Shown here: one piece after another, positions 34,200 to 46,756 of the stretch
How the letters are laid out: every line of letters begins with the position of its first letter
Numbering within the stretch: the stretch's first letter is position 1
Assembly: GCA_947846985.1 (NCBI GenBank)
Contig: CANTUZ010000001.1
Coordinates: 38,836,727-38,900,726, forward strand
DNA from: Fratercula arctica
Lineage: Eukaryota > Chordata > Aves > Charadriiformes > Alcidae
Direction: 5' to 3'
Length of the DNA: 64,000 nt
Made by a program: the position numbers and the translations under genes
Notes under the pieces: generated by a model
The model's input: the letters and a program-made list of their open reading frames with translations, nothing else
Told to the model about the DNA's origin: nothing
The model's database searches: none

Positions 34200-34498
34200 T
34201 TTAATAGTGCCTGTTGCTACAGGACAAGGGCTAATTGTTTGAAACTAAAAGAGGGTAGATGTAAACTAGATATAAGGAAGAATTTTTTTACAATGAGGGT
34301 GGTGAAACACTGGAACGGGTTGCCTAAAGAAGCTGTAGATGCCCCATCCCTGGAAACATTCAAGGTCAGGTTGGCCAGGGGTCTGACCAAGCTGGTCTAG
34401 TTGAAGATGTCCCTGCTCATTGCAGGGGGAGTTGGACTAGATGACCTTTAAATGTCCCTTCCAACACAAACTATTCTCTGATCCTATGATTCTATGAT
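34200..34498 (+). mobile_element. CR1 LINE 3' end
   Basis: A 5'-truncated CR1 beginning with the AATAGTGCCTGTTGCTACAG block, followed by the terminal ORF2 region (HWNGLPKEAVDAPSLETFK), the perfect stem-loop CCCTGC-TCATT-GCAGGG at 34411-34427, GTTGGACTAGATGACC and a CTATGATTCTATGAT tail. It matches the copy at 27305-27611 closely over its full length. Sequence on both sides is unique AT-rich DNA. Confidence 0.93.
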
Positions 34499-37431
34499 AT
34501 ATCCTGGAGAGCACAGAGCTTAAATAATTTCTCTTGTTTAAAAAGTGACAGCATCACATCAAGGTAAAAGTGATTACTTTGATAAACAAACCCCCAAACA
34601 TTTAAGGTTTGCCATGTTGAGTATGGGGAGGCATGCCAAGTTCTGCTTTTTTATGTTTGCAAAGTACTGTGTAGAGATAATCTTCAGAGAAAGGATAAAA
34701 ATCTATATCCAAGATGGCTGAAAATAGCTGTGTGTATTCTATACCTTGTTAATAATGAAAAACTGAGAAGAAATATACTATCACTGCAGAAGACTGTGAA
34801 AAAGCACAGATGTAACCTTTGAAATCACACAAGGAGATAGAAAAAGAGGTGTCTTTACCTTAGTAATTTTTGAATGCATCGCATAGAGATAGGATTTGCA
34901 CCAGCATTCACAGTATTTAAAATTCTGGATGTTTCCCATCAATCTCCTCACGTTGATGAGACCAAAAAATGCTGCTAAAGAGACATAACTTTAAAGAAGC
35001 AAGACGTTCTTCATTCCATTTAATTATTTTCAGCTGATATGGGCTCTGTCCTGACCAAGTGACTAAGGTAGATCTCCTACCTTATATTCACTTTTTTTAA
35101 AAGGATTAGCAAAAGTCGGTGCATTTATGTGGATTTTCTTTTAAGACAAACAAACTTCAGAGTTTGAATGTATGATTTTTTCATTTTAATTGTTTTATTT
35201 TTTCCATTTGTCCTTGTGATCTTAGTGGTTTACTTTCTCTGAGAAAAGTCAGGTTCTTGATTTTTGAAGTATATAATTTATGAGCTCTCAATTCCTCTGC
35301 TGTCTTTAATGTCATAGGAGGAAATGTTCTCATTATATTTCATAAACTGTTTCAGCTGTTTGCAAAACCTAATATTTTCTTTTGATTCTGTGTTGTCTAG
35401 CTTAGCATTGGGATCTGCTACTGCCACTTCAACTTCAGTGGAAGATAGCTCCTTCTGCCCTTGCAGATGGCCTGGCATATGTTTGGATTTTGCTACTCTG
35501 ACCATCAGTGGCAGTACCCCAACAAGTTAAATTTGGTATGGACTTATCATAAAAAAGCGGAATGAGTCATGAATTTCATCAGCACTCTGGCATTAAAATA
35601 CTGAACATGCGTCCCTTAGTAACAGTATAAATATCGAACAGGAGGAGTGGCAATGTGTAATTCTATGGGATATGCACTGAGAAATCTCCCTTGGAGGTTT
35701 CACATGTATTCAGGGAAAAGATTACCCATGTCATGGTTAATAGAGAGCACTGCTCCAGCACACGTCCGTATCAGCAAGTAGGAGGCAACAGCTACTGCTA
35801 AACTACTCAAATTCCACATATGCATGGATGAAGAAACCAGTGAGCATTCATAACGCCAAGTGACAGAAGCTTCCTCTACAAGATGTTTTATATGCTTATG
35901 TGGTCAAAGTATGTGGAGAGAGCCACCCACAGTGGATATCTCATCAGCCAAGCAGAAATGTTTTGGAAGTTTAAAAAAGATAATCTGAAAAAGCAAAATG
36001 AGAGAGAAGAAAGAAATAGAAGTAAAGAATAATGAGTCAAGTACCCTTGTGTGTTGGAGAGATAAAACAATGGCACTGAAATCAGAGAATCAATTCTGCT
36101 ATTTTAAAGCACATTGATTCAGCCAGGGAAGTAATGGCAAAGATCCAAGCAGACAAGAAAAGCCACCGAGGCGCTGTTGTTCTCTTCTGGCTGGAGCCTA
36201 GAGGGAAATAATATTTTTGCTGGGGGAATTCTGAGGCTTTGGCAATACAGCACCATCAATAAAGACTGAGTGGTCTGAAGTAAGAAATTAAGCCCATAAC
36301 CTTGCAGTTAATTCAGAGCATTTTTATCAATTATTAGCCTATAATTAGCTGGTGCAGTAGTGATGTTTTAAAACTGTGCAGCACTAACTCTTAAACCATG
36401 AACCGATCCTTTTTCAACACATTTTCCTTACAGAACAGCCATTGGAGAGGATTTCTGTGATACATTAAATTTAAGCCATTTGTTTTTACTGATTGCTTAA
36501 ATATTTACAGCATGATCTGCCAGCTTCTTCCCTTCAAATACAGTCATGGAGTTTTCAATGCTTTGTATGCTATTTGAATATACAACAACAAGAAAGTGAG
36601 TGCATGTGTTAACAGCTGTTAGAGGCATATGGCATTTTCAAAGCTGGTGCAAATATTTACACACATGTGGATGTATGTATGCAGCTCTATTTCTTCACTT
36701 GTCAGCAGTCATTTTTATAGTCTACATTTTTTGTTGTGCAGAGTTTACAGAAAAAAAACAAATAGATTTGCAGTTTACAGCAAACTCAAGGAACAGCAGG
36801 AAATTAAAGCATTCTCTTGTCTTTTCTGTTTAAAAGTATTTGCCTTTCTAAATAGAACCAAGAACTCTACTATTTTGATAGCTTAGAAATGTACGTAAGA
36901 CTGCAGGTTAGAAAGATCCAAGATACCAGAAAAATCTTAATGCAAAACTCAGCTGCAAGCTGAAAAAGTGCTAATGAATGCATAGAACAAACAGATTACA
37001 TTAGTAAAACCATTTAACTGGATTGTTATCATTAATAGTGGCAATCATATTTACATTAAAATTTTTACTACTGTCTATTTCAATAACTTTTCACATTGAT
37101 ACCATTCAAAGAGGAATGGGATTCCTTCATATTTCTTTTGATGTAGCACTGGGATAGTGAGTCACGCATGAAATTTAATAAGCCTTGCTAGTTTTCTGTC
37201 AATTCAAAGGACTATTGATTTTACCCAATGCAGATATTTGGCTCAAATTTGAAATTGGCTCATTTGCAAAACTGAAAATCATGTCATTCACTTAAAATTG
37301 AATGCTAAGATTTACTCTAAACAAAACAAAATTTGGCCTAAATGAACAACCACTTCATGAGCCAAGACAGACTGATCTTCAGATTATGCTCAGTAAAAGT
37401 TTCTTTAGAAATTATATCCATTGTTCATTTC

Positions 37432-37434
<3 letters not shown>

Positions 37435-37465
<31 letters not shown>
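37435..37465 (+). repeat. A31 homopolymer
   Basis: Thirty-one A residues with no LINE or SINE body upstream. One of six A or T runs of 29 or more bases in the window. Confidence 0.95.
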
Positions 37466-37468
<3 letters not shown>

Positions 37469-40400
37469 TTAAAAAGCAAGGTATTTTCAATGGTCAGAAA
37501 TATATGATCATATAAATTCAGACAGTTTCTTTGGCCTTTGACATCACCCATGACACCAGCTGTGGTATGATTAGATGTGATTATCATTTGCTGCATGTAT
37601 TTATATATTGCAGTGCAGACCTAATGTTACTGCCATGAGATGACAGTACTTCAGTCCTAGCTAGGATTGTTTTCAGTCCTAGCTGGGATTGTCAGTATAG
37701 GGCCTAAAGGTGAAACCACACACACAAAAAAGGGGAATCTTAATCATAAATGCAAGAGCTCTGTTCATCTTTTTAACACAGAATAGAAACTATATTCTAG
37801 TATTAACCTTTCTATTAACTGCACTAAAGAAAGTAAAGTCCTGGAGACATAAGTTCCAAGAGGAGACCTATTTCCAAATGGTACTTTAAAATGCTGCTTC
37901 ATCAAGCAAAAGATTTTACATTAGTGCTTTCTTTGACAAAAAGGTTCTTTATTTACAGGAAAAATGCATTAAGTGCTTTTGTAAAATGATTTGACTGTAA
38001 AATGACAAATGTATGCATGTAAATTGGTATTTTCAAAGTAGGGTTGCAGTGAAAGCTTTCCTGAGTGCTCGTTCTAAATTATTTCTATTGGGTTTAAATG
38101 GAAAATAAATATCTGGGCTTATGTCTACTGTTTTACTGTTACTTTTACTTTTTTGTTGACAATTTGTGTCCATTGACAATATTCAATACCTCATTGGAAG
38201 AGAAAGTGAGCCCAATTTTGCCTTCTTTTAATTGTTCAAATTTTTACTGAATTTAAGAAATCAGTTCATATGTCATCATGTGGGGTTTTTTCATTATTTT
38301 TTAGGCTTTCTGTTATGGAAGACTTCTCCAGCTTTCATTTACGTTACTCTACATTCATATGGAAAGTCTTGTACTCCTGAGACGCATTCTAACAACTTTC
38401 TCCACAAAAGGAGTCAATACTCTCTTTTCCAGTGTACATTGTCTAAGATACTGTTTTCTCATTCAACCGCAGGTATTCTGAATAGTGTTTAAATTCAAAG
38501 GATCTTTATAGATTCTCTACGCTAATATACTTATAGGCTATGCAGCTGAAGGCAGGAAATGTCAGTCCTGAATTTCATTTGTGGCTAAATAAGTCTTGTG
38601 GGCTTTTTTATAATGGCAGTGATATATTTGTTCTCAAATACACCCTCTTCTACAAAACTATTCTCACAGCAGCCTAGATACAGCAGATCTACATTCAGAA
38701 ATACCAAAGTACTTGGATTACATTTTTTTTTTTTTTTTAGAGTATTTTCCTCTTCTATTATCATAAATACTGGGAAGAAAACTCTTTCTTTCTTTTTTGC
38801 TTTTTGATTCCATAATGTAAGTGTGCATTTGCTGTTCTATTCCCATATACTTTCACTTTGTGGTATTTTTATCTTTTGAAGCTTGAGAAAGACGGTGTTC
38901 TCGAGACAATAACAGTCTTTGGTTCTTTAACATCTGTTGCTATACTGCATCTCTTCTAGGCAGAGAAGCCTGGGTTTCTTAAATACAAGTAGAGAAAGCC
39001 CTTTAAACAGGACTGGTTTCATACAGAGCTTTGCAAGGTTTATTGACAGTGTAAAGGACAAGAAGACTTGCTTTTTGCTCCAGATAACAAAACTGATTCA
39101 GATGGACAGGTTATCAGTTACAAGGTCCCTTCACACATGAGAGTTTAGTTCTTATTTTCATCTGTGAACAAATGTTATGATGTTGTAAAAACAATTACAG
39201 AATGTACATATAGAATGTGAAATTTTACAAATCATCTTACTATAAAGGCTTTCATTTTTACTGTAAAAGAGCAAAAAATAAAGACATCTGGAGACATATT
39301 ATCACCTACTGAATATAGTAAATGGTGATGCTTATTTCAGTAACAGCAGAACTAGACCTGTAGTATTCTGTACCAAAATATTTATATAATGACCACCTTT
39401 ATGAAACTTTGCTTCTTGTCAGAAATCTGCAGTTACCTTTTTATGATTTATTCCTGAACTTTTTACAGCTAGATCATAATTTCATAAACCCATGCATAAT
39501 ATAATATTCTGTTTCCAAATTACAGTTTCAAGTCCAGGTAGATGATGTCAGATGCTCTTCCCTTATCCACCAATGCTGTAACCCCATCACAGAAGGCCAT
39601 CAAATTTGTCAGTGAAGCTATGTTAGCACATTGAATGCATGTCATGCCACGTTAGCACATCAATGCCAAATGGCACGTTGAATGCATTCTAACTGAGAAA
39701 AACTTTTGAAGGAATATTATTTTTTTTGTGCAGTCTATCAGTCCCTGGAGTGCTGTTAAGATATTTGGTCCGAGATAAATAATATCTATTACAGTTTCCA
39801 GCCTGCTTAAATTTCAAAGTACAAAATTCCCATACTCCCTTGATTACCTTCAGAAAATCAAGAACTCTTGGTTAAAATGGCTGTGTGTTTCAAATAAGAG
39901 AACTGAAGTGTCTGGAATCTGCTGTCTGGAGCAGGCACATTAACAGGCTAAATAGTCACCCCAATGATAGTCCCTTGCTTCTCCAAACGTTCTTTCACAC
40001 ATATAAGTGAACCTTTTCCTTTTGCTAAGTGCTTATACGTGTTCTCTATGTTTGGCAACACCCCAGCTATGCTGATGAAATGGCAGGGACACAAAGGGAG
40101 CTGCCCATGCATACTGCTGCTGAATTGCTTTATACTGAAATATTGGTAATTTTAGTTGTTAGGAGGCTGCTGTGAAACAGCAAGAGGCTGCTCCTTCTAT
40201 TTTTTGGGAGCTGTAGATTGCAGAAAGAGAAATACTGACTAAAATGCACACATTATTTTGAAAAGGCATAGAACATTTTTAAAAACTGTGTTTTAAGAAA
40301 GAAGATTTTTAGTCAAGCAAAGAGCTCAATGTGCAAGAAGCTAGCTTTTTTTATGGATACTCACACAATGGAGCTTCTATTTTCTATCTTTCCTTGCTTC

Positions 40401-43400
40401 AAGTTTCACCTGAAGAAAAAAAAAAAAAAGGGTTTAAAATTATTCCATCAATTATACAATACTATAAAATACATGACATTTTATTTTCTCAGAATTATAA
40501 AGAGTTTGGACTTCTGCAGAAAAGATGAGTGAGAAAAACATAGTTAACATTTTGAAACCATTTGAGAGTAGAGAAGAATATATTTCTTCTCTCTTTGGGT
40601 GTCACTAAGCAACACCTTCAAAATAAATAGAATAGTTATCTGAATTGCTAACAATCAAGCAGACTTGTTCAGGATATATTACAATTCTTTTCAGGCATTA
40701 CCACACTCCTTACATTCTTTTGCTTAAATTAGTTTGTTAGGTTTGCACCTCTACCTGTGTATTTACATACCTACATTTACAAATGCTATTATAAATAATA
40801 GATTTTTTTTTAATGGAATTTTAAAAAGGAAAGATTTTTTTTTCTTACTTGACTATTTCTTAAGTATAAACTTGCAAATGAACCAGTGGAAAACTCCCTT
40901 CTCTCTCCCTATGTCCCTTCTGTCAGATTTTCAGATGTGTTTCATGCCTGCTTTGGAATGAAAATCTTCCGGTAAGCAAGATACAAATACATGGACATTT
41001 TCCAAAACTTTACTTCTTTTAATGAAGACAGCAAATGAGAGAAACTTTTTAGATGTTTTAAACCAGTAGAGCCTTGAATATTGAAAGAACTCTGTCCAAT
41101 GTGAGAAAAAAATGCCTTCATATGAATTGTACACAAACCATCTTGCAAGTGTTCTGCCTTCTGCAGCCATACTGCTCTTCTAACAGCTATGGTCTCATCA
41201 GAAAGCTCATTAAATAGTCCTTGTTGCTGAATCATGTGGTAACTGAGAAGGACTGGAGAAAGGTCTTCTATTTTTTCCAAACTATATTTCTCTGATAACT
41301 ACCCACTCTGTAAGACTTTTACAAGCCCTAAGGGAAGCTAATTAGCTACTTCCACCCACCCCCGAACCTATAATAGTTACTATTCATTTGTGCCTCGTCG
41401 TGAATCTAAAGAGTTATCCTTAAAGACCCTATGCAGTTTCTGTTTAGTCTTGGAAATATGCGGCAGCTGGAGTTTCCTCTATGACTTTTCACTGGAAATT
41501 CATGCTACATTTCTGTGCTTGGCTGGGGGCATACCTTTTTGGCAATGTTGATCAGTTCAGCACCAGTACAGTTTTTTTTTTTTTAACATGCAGCTGTCTT
41601 ACTTGCAAGGCCCCATCCTGTAGTCACGGTAATGACATGCTTCTCATATTAATCTCTGCACAAAATGGAGCTGGCAGGTGTGGCACCCTTTATCCACAGC
41701 TCAGGAGCTCACTAACTCCATCTTAGTTCTCTGTGTAACTGGAGAACAGGATGAAGATTGGTATTTTACATGGGATAACTCAATATGCACTTTGCCAGAA
41801 CAAATGAGCCATAGGTTTCAGAGAGGAAGAAGAGTGATGTGGTGGATCTGATCCCTGATTCACTGAACAGCAAGAAAAAAACAGTAAAATGTCACTATCC
41901 TACAAAGATGTGAACAAATAATGACTGAGTTTAAGTGTCATATATAAGATAACATTTTTTTGTACACATATATATATTTCTTACAGAAATTAATGTCAGC
42001 TGAATGAAGAGAAAGACACAAAAACCAGTACAACATAACCTGTAACAGTTTTACGTTGTGACTCTCTAGAAAAACAAAGAACTAGGATGCTCAGCACAAA
42101 GAACTTGGGGCTCAACACAAATTCTGATACTATGTTTAAAGCACTCATAATTACAATCAAAAGAAGAACAGGTGAAAAATGTAAAAATATGGAGTACTTT
42201 GCTTATGCTTAAATGATTCTGAAATGTCACTGAAGTAATGGCTTCACCATTTTTTGTCTGTGCTGAAGCAATTTCTCATTTTATTGCCATGTGATTTTTT
42301 TTTTTTTATTTTATTTTTTAATTTGCTTAAGTCTTTAAGAAAGACATGTTTGATTAGGGAGGAAGTAGAAAAGTAAAATGCCCTGCTGCAGACTTCCCAT
42401 GTAGACTTGGCTTACTATTGGATTTGTACCTCATTTTCCTACTCATACAATAGGGTAAAGAAGGGAAATGGACTTATTTTTTTTCCCGAAGATGTAGGGT
42501 GAGAATTGGTCTGTTAAAATGTGTGATGATATCTTGATAAGAGAAACAATTATATGTTATTATGGCAACCCTGAAAAAGATTGTATTTAGACATAAGAGT
42601 ATTAAAACACTTCTCTTGTAGCTGCAAATATTCATGGCCCAGATATTGAAAATTATTGGCCAACACAGTGTTATCAAAATTAAATCTAACTAAACACAAT
42701 TAAAAGGAAAAAAAAAAAGGCAACAAACAATCCTCAGTTATTTGATGGTGGATGATTTCAGTAATTTGGCAGGAAAAAATGACTGACAAATTACTTTTTC
42801 TTGCATGGAAATATGGATACTGGAACTTCTAATATTCAAAATCCTGCTAAGATATTAGACCTTTATAGATCTGAAAGTAAAGGGAAAATACTCTAAAATA
42901 ATTCTCTTCAGCTTTTTCTTGAAATACTGTTTGAGCAGTATGCCCGTGAGATCATGAATAACAGTTCTTTAAAGTATCTTCTAACAATCCAAATTTATAT
43001 TAATATCAGAAGTATTTATTTTGTTTAAAGTAGCGAAATCTCCACATACATAGGGCTTAGTTTCCACTGTCTTTCATACTGAACATGTGTGCTGCCAGAT
43101 CAACCAAAAATACTTAGCTGATCTTCATCTGACACCAGAACATAACCACCTTTTTTTTCAACCAGCACAGCATACTATCCTTTGCGGATATGTCTATGTA
43201 CTGCTATTTTTACTGTGGGAAGACAAAAAAACATGAGACTGGATCTAGTGTGGCCTAAAGACACATTGTCCAAAATGAATCAACAATTTTTTTTAATTTT
43301 CTTTTTTATTTTTTTAACAGAGATGTAAAACTTCTCAGTGAGTAAATCAATAATTTCTATTATGTGGTCAAATCATTTCAGTCTGCTGTATCTGTTATAC

Positions 43401-43539
43401 TGCAAGTGTGAATCATGACCTCTGTAGGATCCAACAGGGCAACTTCTGTAAATACTGTCTCTGGTTAATGTCTTTGTACAACAAGGCATCATTTTAGTTT
43501 ATTTACAAAATATTCACATTTACAGGGCACTAAGGTCTT

Positions 43540-43890
43540 TTAACCTTGCTGGCCTTGAGTGGCTTCACATGGGATCCCCACCCACAGCATGCCCATGGGC
43601 CCAGGAGCACGATTCACATCCTGTACTAAGCTACATCGTAGGCATACCTGCCTTCTGATTCCTTTTTCTCATGACTAGCCTCCTTGGGCTCACCTAGACC
43701 TGGCCATGTTGGCTCCCCTTGCCATGTTGGGGGTTCAGGTGAACCCTGTTACCAGCCCCTGGTTCTGCCTCCTGTGCTCAGACCCTACAAGCCTTTGCCC
43801 TGTTGGTGGGGCACTGCCCATGCTGGTGTCACCCTTGGCTCCCATCTCACCTTCCTTTAGCAAGCAGTCAGCCCTCACTGCTCCTTGACA
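43540..43890. other. C-rich block of unknown origin
   Basis: A compact block much richer in C and G than the flanks, with words such as CACCCACAGCATGCCCATGG and repeated TGGCCATGTTGG/TGCCATGTTGG (about 43698-43732). There is a 60-codon frame from 43706 without a motif. It is probably an old interspersed repeat or LTR piece, but no termini or poly(A) signal confirm this. Confidence 0.35.
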
Positions 43891-46580
43891 CAAATACATT
43901 TCTTAGTCCAATGATCATTGTTAAGGAATAATTCAGTCTGCCTAAAAACTTTTTTTTTCATGGTTTAGGTGACAGTTTTTTAAGGGAGGAAGGTATTTTA
44001 CAACACTGGTTGTTTTGGTTTTGGTTTTGGTTTTTTTTTTTTTTTCAGATCTTGTGAAGATCATCAGGGTGTTGGATCTGGTACGGAGGCAATGGCACTA
44101 TGATCTTTCTCATTTAAAAAAAATGTCAAGTTAAAGCTTGCTCAATCTTGTTCTATATCAGCAAGGGGTTTTGGTTTGCTCATTTTTGTTTCTCAGTACA
44201 AAATCATTCCCTAATTTCCACTGCCATGGGCAAAGAAGAGCAAGTTTTCACTGTCTTGAACAGAAAAATGATAAAATGAGTCTTTGAACCTGAATACTTT
44301 CTAGTGACCCAAAGAGTTTAAAACATTCTCCTAGAAGATAATCCATTTCTAATCTAACCAGGGAAAAATAACCTTTACAGAGAATATAGAATATTGGAAA
44401 ATATAAAGATACACAAATATACACATACATACATGTTTCACCTTATAATACCAATGAATTTAAAGGTATTAAATATTTTTAACCATAAAAAATGTCAATT
44501 TTCTTGTGTGTAAAGATGATCTTTATTATAGATATTGATAGCTAGTGCAAATGTCTCACATGCCTCTAGCTCATTATAATATTTCTTATTTAAGGGCACG
44601 GGAAAGTAAGAAGCTAAATCAAATAGGCTTAATAATTTGCATCATGCTAGTACACTTTCTGAAGTATGCTGTTAAATATTAATGAATTTCATTCTCCTGA
44701 GATAAAGTTTAGATCCGTGTAATTTTTATGTGTTCATATATATGCTTATACGCTCATAAATACCCATGTGTACCATATTAAAAAACCCAAACCTACAAAT
44801 AACCAAACCAACAGTCTAATTGCTTCCATCCTCCCGTTCATTTCCTGCTTTAGTATATTGGGTCCTGATCTCACTATCTAAAAGATTTGATGATAATTCT
44901 GTCACGCAGCTTTAGCTCCACTTACCTAACTGGAGTTAGAAGGAAATTGGCAAATTCATATCTTCCCATATTCTAGTATATTTCTGTATTGATCAATAAA
45001 AAAATATTACTTGAATTCACATTATTATTGCTCTGATAATGTGACAATAGTATTTGGACATAGACATGCTGAACTTCTTTGCAATTCATTGTCAAAATCA
45101 AATGCCGAACAGCAAAACTCTCTGAAGGAAAAGCTGAAATCACAGCTTTGCAACCGGGAGTTATCACAGGTTTAGCTTAGTTGGTCCAACATTCTGCTAA
45201 ATACTTTGCTCTAGTTCCATCATTTAGAATTTTTTTATCTGATCCAGGACATTTGAGAGGAACAAAACCAGAGGCCTGGAAACAATCTCATAAATATTTG
45301 AATCCGATCCTTTGGTCCTTGAAAGCAACCAAATTATACATTCTCTTCTAAAGATTTTCTTCTTTGATTCTAAATGACTTTGAATGACAGAGACCATGGA
45401 CACAGTGCAAGGTAAAAGGATAGAATCTAAAATATGAAATGTGGCAAAACATTTTTTACAAGTAATAGGTAAATCAAAGAATAGTTTTACGAATATATTA
45501 AAATGAACTACATGGAAGCAGTAGACATTGAAGTGAGGTTTGATTTTTCTTTGATAAATCAAATGTTATGTATTACTTTCCTTTTCTATGTTCACCTTGT
45601 ACTAACTTTTCTCAGTGCCGAAGCTGATAGCAGAAACATTCAATACAGTGTTAACTATTTTAAAATTGTTTTCACAATTATCTGTTTTTAGGTAGCATGA
45701 TACACTTTAACCCAGAATCATATAAAATGCATATACATGATCTTTTTCTTTGGCTCAGTTCTAGACTGAACTCTTTGGCTCAATAAAACTGAAAAGCAGC
45801 TCTGCTAACTTTTACTTCATCAAAAGTGTAAGATAGATAAGAGGGGGTTATTTACGAGGACAATACTTTATCAGAAATATATATATATTCAGTCACATGG
45901 GTAAAGCACTACAGAATATATAGAAAGTGTGTATGGATGATGCTACAGGGAGTGTAATCATGGTAAGTAATGCATGTAAAAGATTACAGCAAAACAGAAT
46001 AAAAAGCAATGGTGTAGTTGAGCGACTGCAGAAGTAATGAACTTCTCACTTCAACATCTAGAACCGTATACAGAACGAGATCAAACTGGTTTAGTCAATC
46101 ACAGGATATAAATATTAGGCTAAGTTTAATTCTAATCTTCTTAAAAGCAGGTAACAAATTAACTAAATCTACTTAATTTATTTGTGGTAATGCAGCTTTA
46201 TTTTAGAGATAACAAAAGAAGTGTTTTTCCCTGGAGTGGTGTTCTGTCATTCTTCTGAACTTGTGTTCATGCTGAGGTTCTTATTTGCAAGTATAAAAAG
46301 GCTATCATTTCTTCACAACATACGACGCTAGGATGAATTTTAGTTCTAATACTGATCACCTGTTTAACATTTAGTTAACTATTTAATGAAATGTTAACAT
46401 ATTACATCTCAGAAATTCATTACAAAACTTATTTCTTCTGTTCAGTTTTAATTATTTTTTTTTTTTTTTTGGTCTTTTCCATTTGATATGAGTATCTGCT
46501 GTATTTTCTGATTGATATTTTCAGTCAAGTTCTTTGTGATTTGGACACTTGTTTTTTAACTTTCTTCTTTTTTTCCCCAG

Positions 46581-46756
46581 CAACTCATTCATTGAACTCT
46601 TTTGGTTCCGAGCCAATTTTGGGGAGCAATGGTTTCCTTCCTTCCCACACACATAAGGAAGAAAGAAAAAATGTAGGACTTCAAAGACAAAATGGGAATG
46701 ACTACTCTTATGCAGTTTTGTTTATTGACGCACAAAGATCAGTACAAGTGCCACGG
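46581..46756 (+). CDS. Candidate internal exon of an unidentified host gene
   Basis: A 176-base interval with strong splice-site context. On the left is a pyrimidine tract (46561-46578) ending CCCCAG, with a branch-like TTTTTAAC about 20 bases upstream of the AG. On the right is a donor CGG|GTAAAT at 46757. The frame starting at the third exon base is open for 58 codons to the donor (entry phase 1, exit phase 0); the other two forward frames contain stops. The peptide begins THSLNSFGSEPILGSNGF and is of balanced, non-low-complexity composition. I do not recognise the protein family and see no neighbouring exon, so it may be a chance combination, a non-coding exon or a decayed one. Confidence 0.3.

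Larger units (their letters stand above)
34499..46580. other. Long AT-rich stretch, no retroelement recognised
   Basis: About 12 kb with no clear gene. It contains A31 at 37435-37465, T runs near 38724-38739 and 41573-41584, short tandem duplications near 37650-37695 and 39620-39690, and a C-rich block at 43540-43890. About 36110-36560 reads as complex AT-rich DNA with homeodomain-like words and may be conserved non-coding sequence. A 112-codon minus-strand frame at 40942-41280 has no motif I recognise. Confidence 0.55.
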
